This document shows, in pieces, positions 22,674-35,839 of a stretch of 64,000 nt of DNA (positions within the stretch are counted from its first letter, which is position 1; every line of letters begins with the position of its first letter). The translations under genes were made by a program, and so were the position numbers. Source of the DNA: Telmatactis stephensoni (taxonomy: Eukaryota > Cnidaria > Anthozoa > Actiniaria > Isophelliidae); NCBI GenBank assembly GCA_029948255.1, contig JALIZF010001407.1:231258-295257 (forward strand). Reading direction: 5' to 3'. Under the pieces are notes generated by a model. That model worked only from the letters and a program-made list of their open reading frames with translations, had not been told where the DNA came from and did no database searches.

Positions 22674-22896
22674 AACACGTATATGATCAAACTACTTGCA
22701 TGTTGTAAATGAAGTATTAGATGCAAGCATATTATCATCAGCTGGGGAGCAAAGCAGGATGCCCCCGCATGCCGATAGATTTGAAAGGAAAAGAAAGTAA
22801 AAAAAAACACGTAATATGATCAAACTACTTGTTGTAAATGAACTATTAGATGCATTAATCAACCCAACTCTTTCTCATCCAGGTGAAAGGTATTCA

Positions 22897-25800
22897 ATGG
22901 TTGAGCAAATTTCCAGGAGTAGTTCTGTCCCGAACCAATTCGACACCAAAGTCTCATGGATTGTGTCCATATCTTCTTCACTGGCTAGTCTCATTAATGT
23001 TGGAACTTGCTACGTCTTTGGAATATTTTTTCCAAAAATACTTGACGAATTCAAAGCTGGAAAAGCGAGAACAGGTAACTTAGGACGTTTAGGATTCTAC
23101 TGGATTTGTGTGACTCATACACTCAGTTAACTGAAATTTCGATCCACTGATGCCAAATCCTTTAGCGTGAAATTGGTCTCCCAGGAAGCCGACAGTATGC
23201 ACTTATCTTCCTATCCCCATCAGTGCTCGGCTCATCAGTAACAGCACAAGCTGACTGACTACGGCTACTTGCGCGCGCCCAAGATAACCAAAGGAATCTT
23301 TGATTTGTATAGTTTGAACTGACGAGGCACTGAATACAGGTACTAGCGCGCGCCCAAGATAACCAATGGAATCTGTGATTTGTATAGTTTCAACTAGTAA
23401 AACTTGGCTAGATGGGGGTTCCTTTTATGGTCATTTGTTCAGTGTTGCAAAAGATTCCGGACTGCATGTGAATTATCTATATTGACGTACTTTGTTATAT
23501 TCTTCTTTAGCTTTTGTTGGATCATTCTCCATTGCTTTTCTCACATTACTATGTCCTTTGTCGTCAAAGCTCGTCAATCGCTTTGGAAGCCGTAAAGCCA
23601 TTGCTGTTGGTGGAGTGACATGCGCACTAGGTCTTTTAGGATCATCGTTTGCCCCAAATCTCTACGTTCTTTACTTTTCATACGGATTTGTGGTAGGAAG
23701 TGGATCTTGTTTAGTCTACATGTCTGCCTTCTTAGTTGTTCCATTGTACTTTGACAAGCATCGAAATGTTGCCACAGCTATCGCGTCAATTGGGCCTGGA
23801 GCTGGTCTTCTACTTTTAAGCCCTGTTGCACAAACACTCTTGGAACATCTTACTTGGAGGAAAACATTTTTGGTGATGGCTGGTATAAGTCTTACCTCGA
23901 GTTTTTTGGGACTCGGCATTTCGAGGAAGAACACTTCAACGACTTCAGGCTATAAACCTTCAGAGGAAATGAACAAGACGTGCTGTTTTAAAATGAAGGA
24001 TGCGTTAGACTTTTCTGTGTTAAAAAGTCCTATGTTTCTATTATTGGTTGCAATGAGTTTATTGGTATACACAGGCCATTTCATGCCTTTAGTTCATTTG
24101 GTATGTACAGACTGAAAATTCCTTGTAATTTGCACTATAATAATAGTAAATTCTTATCTAAGGTCCACTAATATAATGTGCAAATGCAAAAGGATCTGGG
24201 GCTTGGGAGTCCAGGAGTGGATTTAGGGGATGGAAGGGTACAAGGGGTAGCGCACCCCTCCTCCTGAGACCACTTTAGGCCCTTTTCTTCTCGGTATTTT
24301 TCCAAAATATCCTCTGGATAGATTCCGATTTTTAAGACGCTGCATCCTTTCTAAAGAATAACTTCTGGCCTTCTGCTCTCTCAGAGGAGAAGGTACTGAA
24401 CTTGGGGTATAACTTGCTGAGGTGTGCCGAACTAAAGGATATGTACCAAGAACTTTTTGAGTTGTTGCAATTGGGATCTATACAGACAATCGGTAATTTT
24501 GGTCAATGGCTTCTGAAAATTTGAATGACTGTAGTTTCAAGGCAAAAAGATAATTTCGAAATATCCTACACAGTACAAAAGTAACCGGTAATATGACAAA
24601 TTGTGATTTATCATAACATCAATATTTTTGAGTCCCAAAGTAGTACATGTAGGTTTTTATTATTATAGACTCGATTCCCAGCTGTTCGAATGATAGCCTA
24701 ACGATCTCTCCACGGGCCGGGCACTTTGCATGTCGTTGTTTCAAGTCAAACTTGCCTAATGAAATACATTACTTACGATTTTCTTCTCAGATAAAATATG
24801 CTGAAGACATTGGTATATCAAGTCACAGTTCATCTTGGATGTACTTTATAACCGGTTCTGTTTCAATGGTCTGTAGAGTGCTAATCGGAAAATTAGGCGA
24901 TTCTGGTCGGGTTTCTTTTTTCCATATTTTCCAGTGCGGACTTGTTTTAAAAGCACTGGCTGATTTCTTGCTGCCACAATTTACTCAGCTTGGGTACCTG
25001 TATGGTTACGCTGTGCTTCAAGGTATTTGTGAGGCTATGTATATGACACCTCTCTACTGTAAAGTAATGTTGTTGTATCCCAGACAAGGTCTAGGCTGGC
25101 TGATGTTCTTTTCTGGGATTCCAATCTTCTTTGGACCAGCGTTGGCAGGTCAGTGCTCAATTTGTATTTACTCAAGAGCTACTAATGAAGCTACCATTGG
25201 AATTATATTGCAAAATCGTCATCAGTCGACTAAAAATTATGAATATTACGGCCATACCGGGACCACGGGCGATAGGATAATAATCGCATTTGACCTCTTT
25301 TGAAAATTTATTCAAATTAATTAAACAGACAATAATATTTATTATTTTACAAAAAGGCAGAATTACAGTAAGTAAAGGTAATTTACAAATATTGTCTTTT
25401 TAAGAAATTTGAATAAATTTTCAATAATGATTATCCTTGGCCGTACAGTGTGTTTTTCTAGTCCAGACCCAGGCCTCTTTTTATATACCCCACTCCGCTT
25501 CGGTAAAGCAGAGTCCAGAAGAACTTGCATGCGCATGCGTTATATGAACCAATCAGACACCGTAAATTTTGGTGTGACCAGGTTACAAGGCTATCGTTCA
25601 ATATGGCTGCTGTTTACGAAGGGTTAGACGGAAGGTTACCTGAAATAAATCAGCTATATAATGGGTTCATTTAATTTATTTTGAAAACGAATTCATCGAA
25701 GCAGTTAAGTATGCCTTCACTTGCACGCATTTTGACCCAAATTGGAGCAAATCCAAGCCCTGTATGACTTGTCGAAAAACCCGCTTGTGACCAGGTGGTT

Positions 25801-26132
25801 CATGTCACGCATGCGCATGCAAGTTCTTCTGGACTCTGTTTTACCGAAGCGTAAAAGGCCTGGGTCTGGACTATGGGGTTTCTAAAAATAAATTGTAATG
25901 TAATATATTTCGTGGCTGATCAATACTGTTCTGTTTTGTAGGATTAATTGCCGACTTATCTTGGTCCTATGAACCAGTCTTCTACGTATCAGGAAGTATT
26001 CTATTTGCTGCTTCATTGGTTCCGTTTTTTCGCCATTTTATTAGAAAACCAGAAGGTCGTAGGAATGAAATTGAATTGTGTTCTATGGACTTAGAAATAC
26101 TTCTTGTAGTCGAAAAGGAAACAGCTATATAA
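22897..26132 (+). CDS. Monocarboxylate-transporter-like MFS protein, copy B
   Basis: Exons 22897-23074, 23511-24100, 24791-25148 and 25942-26132 (1317 bp, 438 aa), with the same intron positions and phases as A and C. The first ATG after the acceptor at 22882 (ATCCAG/GTGAAAGG) opens MVEQISRSSSVPNQF. A central hydrophilic loop (about residues 195-225, with TCCFKMKDALDF) separates two six-helix halves, as in MCTs. Compact introns (intron 3 is 793 bp) show the ancestral gene form. Near-identity to copy C, including introns, points to very recent duplication or gene conversion. The transported substrate is not deducible; SLC16 relatives move monocarboxylates, thyroid hormones or aromatic amino acids. 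Confidence 0.88.
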
Positions 26133-26411
26133 GAAATTAGATCTATATTCTGAAGAACCTTGAGAAAATGAATTAATGAGTAACTGTACTTAATTTAATC
26201 TCACAGCCAATTGTGAGCTACGTACAATTCTAGTGTTAGTAAAACAATACCGAGGCAACAATATATAACAATACGATCGTTTTATATTACTAGTTTATAG
26301 AATATTTCAAAGTTTTTGTTCGAGCCAGGTCTTTGTCCTCTGATATAAACACGTTCGCCAGCGCCAATAAACGGGCCCATTTTATCTCAAATATGTTTTA
26401 TAAAAACAATG

Positions 26412-26421
26412 AATAAATAAA
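26412..26421 (+). terminator. Polyadenylation signals of transporter copy B
   Basis: AATAAATAAA 280 bp downstream of the stop codon, conserved with copies A and C. Confidence 0.6.
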
Positions 26422-26508
26422 GCTAATTTCCATTATTATACAATTGTGATGTAAATTTATCAAATAAGGTATCGTTTGAGGGCCAATATGGGACGGTAAT
26501 ACCCTCTA

Positions 26509-26698
26509 GAAAACCGGTTTGCGTATTCGGCCCTGCGTGACGTCAAGGTTTCAAACCGGTTTGTTTTTCCCGCGCGCGCGCTGGTTTGCAAAAAGGGCTG
26601 TTTAGAAATCCGGTTTGCGTATTCGGCCCTGTATGACGTCAAGGCTTCAAACCAGTTTGAAGCGCGCGCGCGCGCGCTGGTTTGCAAAAAGGACTGTT
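26509..26698. repeat. Two-unit tandem repeat with paired TGACGTCA sites (copy B)
   Basis: Same structure as after copy A. Full CRE palindromes are at 26538-26545 and 26634-26641, with (CG)n runs between and after the units. Confidence 0.6.
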
Positions 26699-27532
26699 TC
26701 GATAATAAATATACTGTTAAAAACAAAGCGAAAAAGCAATTGTATAATAAATCCTCGCCTAAAGGCTCGGCAAAATACGTACGCGACTCGTAAAATATCA
26801 GCCCGTAATCTTACACGTACACACAAAAATATCTAATAAGTGGTATGTAATAATGGCAATTATTACATTATAACAATTCATATAATTAAGAAATGGGAAA
26901 TAATTAAGTAGGAGGGTCAAAAAGGCAAATCTTTAATGACTCCTCCCCCAGTTCTCGTTCCCTACTCGGACTCATCATTCAGGAAATATACACTCTTATT
27001 CATCATGCCAATAGCAATTCCTGATCACCGGATATTCCGGCCAATTGTTTTTATTTATTTATTTATTTTTTTTTTATTTATTTTTTATTTTCTGGCATTA
27101 CTTACACGACTTCCACCACCAATTATAAACAACTTAAATGGTTTGCGGGACAACATGCAGATTTTGATGCCATTTTTATTGTTCCTTGCATCACTCCCGC
27201 CCCGAATCCTCCTCCCTCCCTTGTCCGTATTATGCAGCGTCTGGACCCAGGATTCGTTAGATTCCAGTACAGAGGAAGAAAACATCGAAAATCAGAGATG
27301 TCTGTTCTGGCTGAACACAGGGGAGCTCCAGAAACCCTTTCACATATCACAGTTAGTGTGCAATTGTCACGCCTTAACAGAAGGGGAAGAATGAGGCAAA
27401 GAAAAAGAAATTCAAAACTTTCCAACATCAACAATTTATGTGGCTCAGGAAATACCCTTGTTTAATTTGGTTTGGATGTTTGATGTTAGTCCATTGACAG
27501 TCTCAAGCATAACTTATAGTGTTGTTACCGCC

Positions 27533-27885
27533 GCCGCCTGGTTGGCTCAGTTGGTTGAGCGTCGGTCTCTCGTGCGGGAGGTCGGGGTTCAATTCCCGTC
27601 CGGACCAACACTCAGGGTCTTTAAATAATTGAGGAGAAGGTGCTGCCTTTGTAATTACATCTGCAAATTGGTTAGACCCTCAGGTCTTCTCGGATAAGGA
27701 CTTTAAAACTGTAGGCCCTGTCTCCCATCCCTTCCTTAACCGGTATATGGGGGACATTAAAGAACCTGTTGAACTATTGGCATAAGAGTAGGGGATTGTC
27801 GCCCGGTACAGTCTGTCCTTACTACTAACAAACTCTAAGCGCATTTGATTATTTCATATAGATATTTGCGCTATATAAATGCAAA
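27533..27885 (+). mobile_element. tRNA-derived SINE (copy B unit)
   Basis: The head has TGGCTCAGTTGGTTGAGCG and B box GGTTCAATTCC, followed by the same body family as 15931. It sits between the same flanking bases as the copy A SINE, but the head and body differ far more than the flanks do. The central head segment (TCGGTCTCTCGTGCGGGAGG) is unrelated in detail to the A copy. Confidence 0.7.
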
Positions 27886-27909
27886 AATTTCATTTTCATT
27901 TTTGTTCCA

Positions 27910-28510
27910 GTCCTGTGGCGGTATTTTCGTAATTAGGTGTCCTGGCCATCTATTGCAGAATGGAATGCTATGCGGGGGCCCGGAACTGGCGTTTTTTCCC
28001 CAGATGCAGTGGGGTGCATTGATGGAACACCCCATGAAATTGACAGACCCGAATTGGAACCCCAAAGAGATTTCTACAGTGGTCATCGTCATTATCACCT
28101 GATGAATACCCAACTCATAATCTTGGAAATATTGTTTTCCTACAGGCTGGTTTTCTAGGAGCCCTAAATGATGCTAGCAATTTTCAATTAATGGATAGAA
28201 TCGGACCAGGTACAAATTATGATATGCCTCGTGATGGCGTGCTTTTGGCGGACAAGGGTTATGGTGATGTCCACCCATTGGTAACACCTTTTCGCGCGAC
28301 TCAAATTCGACGCTTGCCAAGAAATCAGCAAAGATTTGCAAGAAGATTCAATCGAAGATTCTCCAGATGCCGAATCATAGCCGAACACGTCATAAAACAT
28401 GTAAAAACCTATTTCGCTATGGGAAGCATTTGGCGCCACCTTAGGTGGTTTCAACCAATAGCTATAGAACTTTGTACTTTCCTAGCTCAGCGACACATTG
28501 TACTACTCGC
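27910..28510 (+). pseudogene. PIF/Harbinger transposase remnant (copy B unit)
   Basis: Better preserved than the A copy. After the shift at about 28110 one open frame runs from AGFLGALNDASNFQLMDRIG to GVLLADKGYGDVHPLVTPFR and RCRIIAEHVIKHVKTYFAMG, so both later catalytic positions (D in ADKGYGD, E in IIAEHV) can be seen, with D1 in GCIDGTP upstream. The broken frame between the two parts, and the lack of an N-terminal start, argue for a pseudogene. Harbinger family by the order of motifs. Confidence 0.75.
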
Positions 28511-28532
28511 TTCGCTCGCAGCAATTACAGTA

Positions 28533-28786
28533 GAGTGCACGCACTTTATCCGTGAAATAGTTACTAACTTTTTAGTGCGTAATAGTATTTAGTCATCATC
28601 TCTCATCGACCAACTAAGAATTCACTCAGGCATAAAACTATACACAAAGAAACACAAAGACCTCTTGATGCGTTGCTATTGTATTTTTGCACTGTTCTGC
28701 TTCAGTAGTATCCACACTTTGTACAAAATAGTTGCAATTAGACAGTACCAAATAAGTTTTATTTCACGGATTAAGTGCATGCACTC
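28533..28786. mobile_element. 254-bp TA-flanked MITE (copy B unit)
   Basis: Ends GAGTGCACGCACTTTATCCG and CGGATTAAGTGCATGCACTC with TA at 28531-28532 and 28787-28788. This is the uninterrupted form of 17236-19861; a relative with nested insertion lies in BHMT intron 1 (42414-43561). Confidence 0.75.
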
Positions 28787-28874
28787 TATAATGTCAGCGA
28801 GAACAAGTAAACATCACTGTGTAGTGCAAAAAACCAAAACAAAAAGCTTATCCAGGCGTACAGGGGTAAAGTAT

Positions 28875-29200
<326 letters not shown>

Positions 29201-31178
29201 CAGTTAATTTGCATAAATAGTAGTCATTTCTACTATAGTGGTTAATTATCATACGCAGTGCACTTATGCGAAAGATCTCTATTTATACAGGTGGTTATAT
29301 TGGCCTCTTTTTCAAGAAAGACCCTTGGGATTAAACTGGATTATTGTGTTGTTCTTTATCACTGGTATTTTTGAATAATTTACGTTGACTCGAGGCTACA
29401 ATTAAGCTAACCCTTTGTTTGTGCATCTGTTGTCTTTACAGCGGTATCATCAAACTCGAGAAAAGGTCTATTAAAACGTATTGACGAATGTGTCTGAGTA
29501 GACTAAATAAATATGCAGTAAATATGTAACAGGTTTCACCAAGAAACTACTTCGTTTACATGTATGAATTTTAGACATTTTAGAATGGCTTCATGAATGA
29601 AACCGGGAAAAAGGATCAAAACGAGATAAGCCTGGCCTCCAATGTTTGGTTTATGCAGGTAGTAGAATGAAAGATGGAGAATGAAGTTTAAACTCCGGCC
29701 AAAGGAACAGATTTCTTCGCAAGGTATGTTCGTTATATTATTATTGTTTATATTTATACAGTAAATCGCAATGAATTGTACGGCTCAGGAAATGCATCAT
29801 GAAATACTATAAAAGATGGACGTTTCTGTGACTCAGAACTGAAAAATAACAACAGCCTAGTACGTTAGCCTAAACACCAGAATTAAGTTTAACTAAAATT
29901 CAATTTCATTCGCCGGTTGATTCCATGCGGCGAAGGTTAACGAAAAAGACAAAATAATGTGGTTTGGTCGAAGACCAATATTTCTATTCTATCCGGTTAC
30001 TGGACTCGTCCTCTTTCCGAATTTTTTATCACTCACTCATCGGTATGCTTACACATCAGTGGTATTTTGACACAATCATGCTTATCGTTCTATGTTTCTT
30101 TTCTTGTTTTGCTGGTACTTTGCTTTGGAGCCACAAAATATTGATATTCACGGTGTCATAATTGATGCTTGAGTTTTGAATGTGTAATTTATTCATCCTG
30201 AAATCGTTATGTTGTGAAATTTCATAATGGATTATGGATTTATATTTTGTATTCTAATTCAGATTTATCTTTTGTCCATTTTGAGCAGCATATATTAAAT
30301 CATTGTACACTGCAGACTCAGTCATCTGTAGCTGAAAGATGCAAGTTCTAGATCAAGAAGTAGCTACATCCAGAGGTAACATGGCTGAATTTCGTCTAAC
30401 TCGATTTAAGATATACTTTCCATTTCTAACCACCATTCAACCTGCAAGCATATTAATATCATCAGCTGAGAAGCAAAGCAGGATTCCCCTCATGCTTATG
30501 TAGATTTGAAAGGAAACGAAGCTATCAGCAGGAGAAAAAGATAACCATTTACAGTAATTAGTTGCTGGCCATTATCAAATCCTTGTTCGTAGATATCGGT
30601 TCACCGAGCTTTAATATTTTGCTGACGATTTGCATCTTGATGTTGATCAATTAGAAAGTGGCACATGGGCTAAACGTTTAAGCAAATAGTGCGTTTTCTT
30701 TCTGATCAACAACACGTATATGTTCATGGAGATTAATCTGTACTGGTGGATACTATAGACAGTGGTAAATGGTTAAACTTTGAATATTCAGTAGAACAAA
30801 TTGAAAACTTACTTAAGCTTTCGATCCCGCTTACGTTCTAGGATCTCTGAGGATCTTGATCACATGCATTGACTGCAGTCATGCTCTCTTGAGTTTTTAT
30901 TCCTCGCGATACATTTTGTTGTACTGAGCATTCAAAGTTTAAACGTTTACGCTATAACACGTATATGATCAAACTACTTGCATGTTGTAAATGAAGTATT
31001 AGATGCAAGCATATTATCATCAGCTGGGGAGCAAAGCAGGATGCCCCCGCATGCCGATAGATTTGAAAGGAAAAGAAAGTAAAAAAAAACACGTAATATG
31101 ATCAAACTACTTGTTGTAAATGAAGTATTAGATGCATTAATCAACCATACTTTTTCTCATCCAGGTGAAAGGTATTCA
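29201..31178. other. 5' flank of transporter copy C
   Basis: Aligns with 20243-22896, except that it lacks the MITEs at 20309 and 21595. It contains the shared 234-bp insertion (30722-30955) and the conserved donor-like site at 30375. An acceptor (ATCCAG) lies at 31159-31164, just ahead of the start codon. No other gene was seen. Confidence 0.5.
30722..30955. mobile_element. 234-bp insertion flanked by 11-bp repeats (copy C unit)
   Basis: Same insertion as 22440-22673, flanked by AACACGTATAT at 30711-30721 and 30956-30966. Confidence 0.6.
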
Positions 31179-34100
31179 ATGGTTGAGCAAATTTCCAGGA
31201 GTAGTTCTGTCCCGAACCAATTCGACACCAAAGTCTCATGGATTGTGTCCATATCTTCTTCACTGGCTAGTCTCATTAATGTTGGAACTTGCTACGTCTT
31301 TGGAATATTTTTTCCAAAAATACTTGACGAATTCAAAGCTGGAAAAGCAAGAACAGGTAACTTAGGACGTTTAGGATTCTACTGGATTTGTGTGACTCAT
31401 ACACTCAGTTAACTGAAATTTCGATCCACTGATGCCAAATCCTTTAGCGTGAAATTGGTCTCCCAGGAAGCCGACAGTATGCACTTATCTTCCTATCCCC
31501 ATCAGTGCTCGGCTCATCAGTAACAGCACAAGCTGACTGACTACGGCTACTTGCGCGCGCCCAAGATAACCAAAGGAATCTTTGATTTGTATAGTTTGAA
31601 CTGACGAGGCACTGAATACAGGTACTAGCGCGCGCCCAAGATAACCAATGGAATCTGTGATTTGTATAGTTTCAACTAGTAAAACTTGGCTAGATGGGGG
31701 TTCCTTTTATGGTCATTTGTTCAGTGTTGCAAAAGATTCCGGACTGCATGTGAATTATCTATATTGACGTACTTTGTTATATTCTTCTTTAGCTTTTGTT
31801 GGATCGTTCTCCATTGCTTTTCTCACATTACTATGTCCTTTGTCGTCAAAGCTCGTCAATCGCTTTGGAAGCCGTAAAGCCATTGCTGTTGGTGGAGTGA
31901 CATGCGCACTAGGTCTTTTAGGATCATCGTTTGCCCCAAATCTCTACGTTCTTTACTTTTCATACGGATTTGTGGTAGGAAGTGGATCTTGTTTAGTCTA
32001 CATGTCTGCCTTCTTAGTTGTTCCATTGTACTTTGACAAGCATCGAAATGTTGCCACAGCTATCGCGTCAATTGGGCCTGGAGCTGGTCTTCTACTTTTA
32101 AGCCCCGTTGCACAAACACTCTTGGAACATCTTACTTGGAGGAAAACATTTTTGGTGATGGCTGGTATAAGTCTTACCTCGAGTTTTTTGGGACTCGGCA
32201 TTTCGAGGAAGAACACTTCAACGACTTCAGGCTATAAACCTTCAGAGGAAATGAACAAGACGTGCTGTTTTAAAATGAAGGATGCGTTAGACTTTTCTGT
32301 GTTAAAAAGTCCTATGTTTCTATTATTGGTTGCAATGAGTTTATTGGTATACACAGGCCATTTCATGCCTTTAGTTCATTTGGTATGTACAGACTGAAAA
32401 TTCCTTGTAATTTGCACTATAATAATAGTAAATTCTTATCTAAGGTCCACTAATATAATGTGCAAATGCAAAAGGATCTGGGGCTTGGGAGTCCAGGAGT
32501 GGATTTAGGGGATGGAAGGGTACAAGGGGTAGCGCACCCCTCCTCCTGAGACCACTTTAGGCCCTTTTCTTCTCGGTATTTTTCCAAAATATCCTCTGGA
32601 TAGATTCCGATTTTTAAGACGCTGCATCCTTTCTAAAGAATAACTTCTGGCCTTCTGCTCTCTCAGAGGAGAAGGTACTGAACTTGGGGTATAACTTGCT
32701 GAGGTGTGCCGAACTAAAGGATATGTACCAAGAACTTTTTGAGTTGTTGCAATTGGGATCTATACAGACAATCGGTAATTTTGGTCAATGGCTTCTGAAA
32801 ATTTGAATGACTGTAGTTTCAAGGCAAAAAGATAATTTCGAAATATCCTACACAGTACAAAAGTAACCGGTAATATGACAAATTGTGATTTATCATAACA
32901 TCAATATTTTTGAGTCCCAAAGTAGTACATGTAGGTTTTTATTATTGTAGACTCGATTCCCAGCTGTTCGAATGATAGCCTAACGATCTCTCCACGGGCC
33001 GGGCACTTTGCATGTCGTTGTTTCAAGTCAAACTTGCCTAATGAAATACATTACTTACGATTTTCTTCTCAGATAAAATATGCTGAAGACATTGGTATAT
33101 CAAGTCACAGTTCATCTTGGATGTACTTTATAACCGGTTCTGTTTCAATGGTCTGTAGAGTGCTAATCGGAAAATTAGGCGATTCTGGTCGGGTTTCTTT
33201 TTTCCATATTTTCCAGTGCGGACTTGTTTTAAAAGCACTGGCTGATTTCTTGCTGCCACAATTTACTCAGCTTGGGTACCTGTATGGTTACGCTGTGCTT
33301 CAAGGTATTTGTGAGGCTATGTATATGACACCTCTCTACTGTAAAGTAATGTTGTTGTATCCCAGACAAGGTCTAGGCTGGCTGATGTTCTTTTCTGGGA
33401 TTCCAATCTTCTTTGGACCAGCGTTGGCAGGTCAGTGCTCAATTTGTATTTACTCAAGAGCTACTAATGAAGCTACCATTGGAATTATATTGCAAAATCG
33501 TCATCAGTCGACTAAAAATTATGAATATTACGGCCATACCGGGACCACGGGCGATAGGATAATAATCGCATTTGACCTCTTTTGAAAATTTATTCAAATT
33601 AATTAAACAGACAATAATATTTATTATTTTACAAAAAGGCAGAATTACAGTAAGTAAAGGTAATTTACAAATATTGTCTTTTTAAGTAATTTGAATAAAT
33701 TTTCAATAATGATTATCCTTGGCCGTACAGTGTGTTTTTCTAGTCCAGACCCAGGCCTCTTTTTATATACCCCACTCCGCTTCGGTAAAGCAGAGTCCAG
33801 AAGAACTTGCATGCGCATGCGTTACATGAACCAATCAGACACCGTAAAATTTTGGTGTGACCAGGTTACAAGGCTATCGTTCAATATGGCTGCTGTTTAC
33901 GAAGGGTTAGACGAAAGGTTACCTGAAATAAATCAGCTATATAATGGGGCTCATTTAATTTTGAAAACGAATTCATCGAAGCAGTTAAGTATGCCTTCAC
34001 TTGCACGCGTTTTGACCCAAATTGGAGCAAATCCAAGCCCTGTATGACTTGTCGAAAAACCCGCTTGTGACCAGGTGGTTCATGTCACGCATGCGCATGC

Positions 34101-34412
34101 AAGTTCTTCTGGACTCTGTTTTACCGAAGCGTAAAAGGCCTGGGTCTGGACTATGGGGTTTCTAAAAATAAATTGTAATGTAATATATTTCGTGGCTGAT
34201 CAATACTGTTCTGTTTTGTAGGATTAATTGCCGACTTATCTTGGTCCTATGAACCAGTCTTCTACGTATCAGGAAGTATTCTATTTGCTGCTTCATTGGT
34301 TCCGTTTTTTCGCCATTTTATTAGAAAACCAGAAGGTCGTAGGAATGAAATTGAATTGTGTTCTATGGACTTAGAAATACTTCTTGTAGTCGAAAAGGAA
34401 ACAGCTATATAA
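31179..34412 (+). CDS. Monocarboxylate-transporter-like MFS protein, copy C
   Basis: Exons 31179-31356, 31793-32382, 33073-33430 and 34222-34412, giving 438 aa. The predicted protein appears the same as copy B; the few DNA differences seen in the exons (such as GCG to GCA in KAR, or ATC to GTC near the exon 2 start) are silent or nearly so. Hydrophobic segments cover the MFS fold from SWIVSISSSLASLINVGTCY to the C-terminal helix VSGSILFAASLVPFF, followed by a short cytoplasmic tail ending in ETAI. Last member of the tandem array; its downstream homology to the other units stops near 34960. Its expression control may therefore differ from A and B on the 3' side only. Confidence 0.88.
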
Positions 34413-34686
34413 GAAATTAGATCTTCTGAAGAACCTTGAGAAAATGAATTAATGAGTAACTGTACTTAATTCAATCTCACAGCCAATTGTGAGCTACGTA
34501 CAATTCTAGTGTTAGTAAAACAATACCGAGGCAACAATATATAACAATACGATCGTTTTATATTACTTTTATAGAATATTTTCAAAGTTTTTGTTCGAGC
34601 CATGTCTTTGTCCTCTGATATAAACACGTTCGCCAGCGCCAATAAACGATCCCATTTTATCTCAAATATGTTTTATAAAAACAATG

Positions 34687-34696
34687 AATAAATAAA
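34687..34696 (+). terminator. Polyadenylation signals of transporter copy C
   Basis: AATAAATAAA 275 bp after the stop codon, as in the other two copies. Confidence 0.6.
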
Positions 34697-34789
34697 GCTA
34701 ATTTCCATTATTATACAATTGTGACGTAAATTTATCAAATAAGGTATCGTTTGAGGGCCAATATGGGACGGTAATACCCTCTAGAAAAC

Positions 34790-34948
34790 CGGTTTGCGTA
34801 TTCGGCCCTGCGTGACGTCAAGGCTTCAAACCGGTTTGTTTTTCCCGCGCGCGCGCTGGTTTGCAAAAAGGGCTGTTTAGAAATCCGGTTTGCGTATTCG
34901 GCCCTGTATGACGTCAAGGCTTCAAACCAGTTTGAAGCGCGCGCGCTA
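34790..34948. repeat. Truncated TGACGTCA tandem repeat (copy C), end of array homology
   Basis: Two units with CRE palindromes at 34813-34820 and 34909-34916. The second unit breaks in the (CG)n run: about 22 bases present after A and B are missing, a short GATAATAAATATA match follows, then homology ends near 34963. Confidence 0.6.
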
Positions 34949-34964
34949 GATAATAAATATATAG

Positions 34965-35839
34965 ATACATATGTAATATGAAATTAAAAATTTTGGTAAA
35001 AAATATATATAGCTTAAGAACAATTAGGCCTAAACAATGAATACGATTTTGTCTTTCAAAAGACAATTGGTCTAATCAATAACATTGGTCTAAAAGAAAA
35101 ATAAATAAATAAATGACAATTTGGTGTAATCGCTGAATACAATTTCGTCGATAAAAGTTTACAATTAAAAAAAAGAATAAAAAATGATTGATTAATTAAT
35201 TTTATGGCTATACTATTGATGTGAAATATTCTTAAAACCTAATATAATAATAAAACTTGATATAATTAACCAAAGCGTTCATTATCGATCTGCTTTTTTA
35301 GTTCGATTTTGTATAATTGTCTTTTAAGTCCCTTTTTCATCGATGACTCTTTTAACGCTTTACTTAGACTGTTCCATTCTTTGCTTGAACGGACACTGAC
35401 TGCACGGCCACCCTCCGTTTTCCTTTTATATAGTGGACACCTGGCGTTCAGCTTACAAAAACAAAAACAAAAACCTCTGATGTGTGTATTTAGCCAGATT
35501 ACTTAGGACGAACGCTGTTCGATAAACCCAAATCCAATGATTACTCTGGCTACGAGTGATGGACTCTTTCTAGATTTGTGTTGCGATTGTCAAAGGAGCA
35601 AGTGTGTAAACTTTGCAAGCATGCTGTGTTACTCGGGCTTCCTTATAGCACGCGTACGAGAACGCTATATTATAGCGTAAATAAATAAATGCCCTCCCCC
35701 AAGCGATAATTATGATTTCTCGTTTTCACTCAGCCATGCAATTAAAGAAATAAAATAAAATAAATGAACAAATATGGGTAAAAATAGTTTTAATTATAGT
35801 ACTTAGAAAGAGAGAATTTGCAGAAGGAAGTCCCGTCAA
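34965..35839. other. AT-rich spacer between transporter C and BHMT
   Basis: No gene found. On the minus strand an ATTAAA hexamer at 35789-35794 lies about 46 bp past the BHMT stop codon and is a candidate poly(A) signal for it. Confidence 0.45.

Larger units (their letters stand above)
20668..22882. other. 5' flank of transporter copy B with two insertions
   Basis: Aligns with the 5' flank of copy C (29286-31164) apart from the B-only insertion at 21595-21909. It shares with C the 234-bp insertion at 22440-22673 and the donor-like site at 22093. No coding exon was found. Confidence 0.5.
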
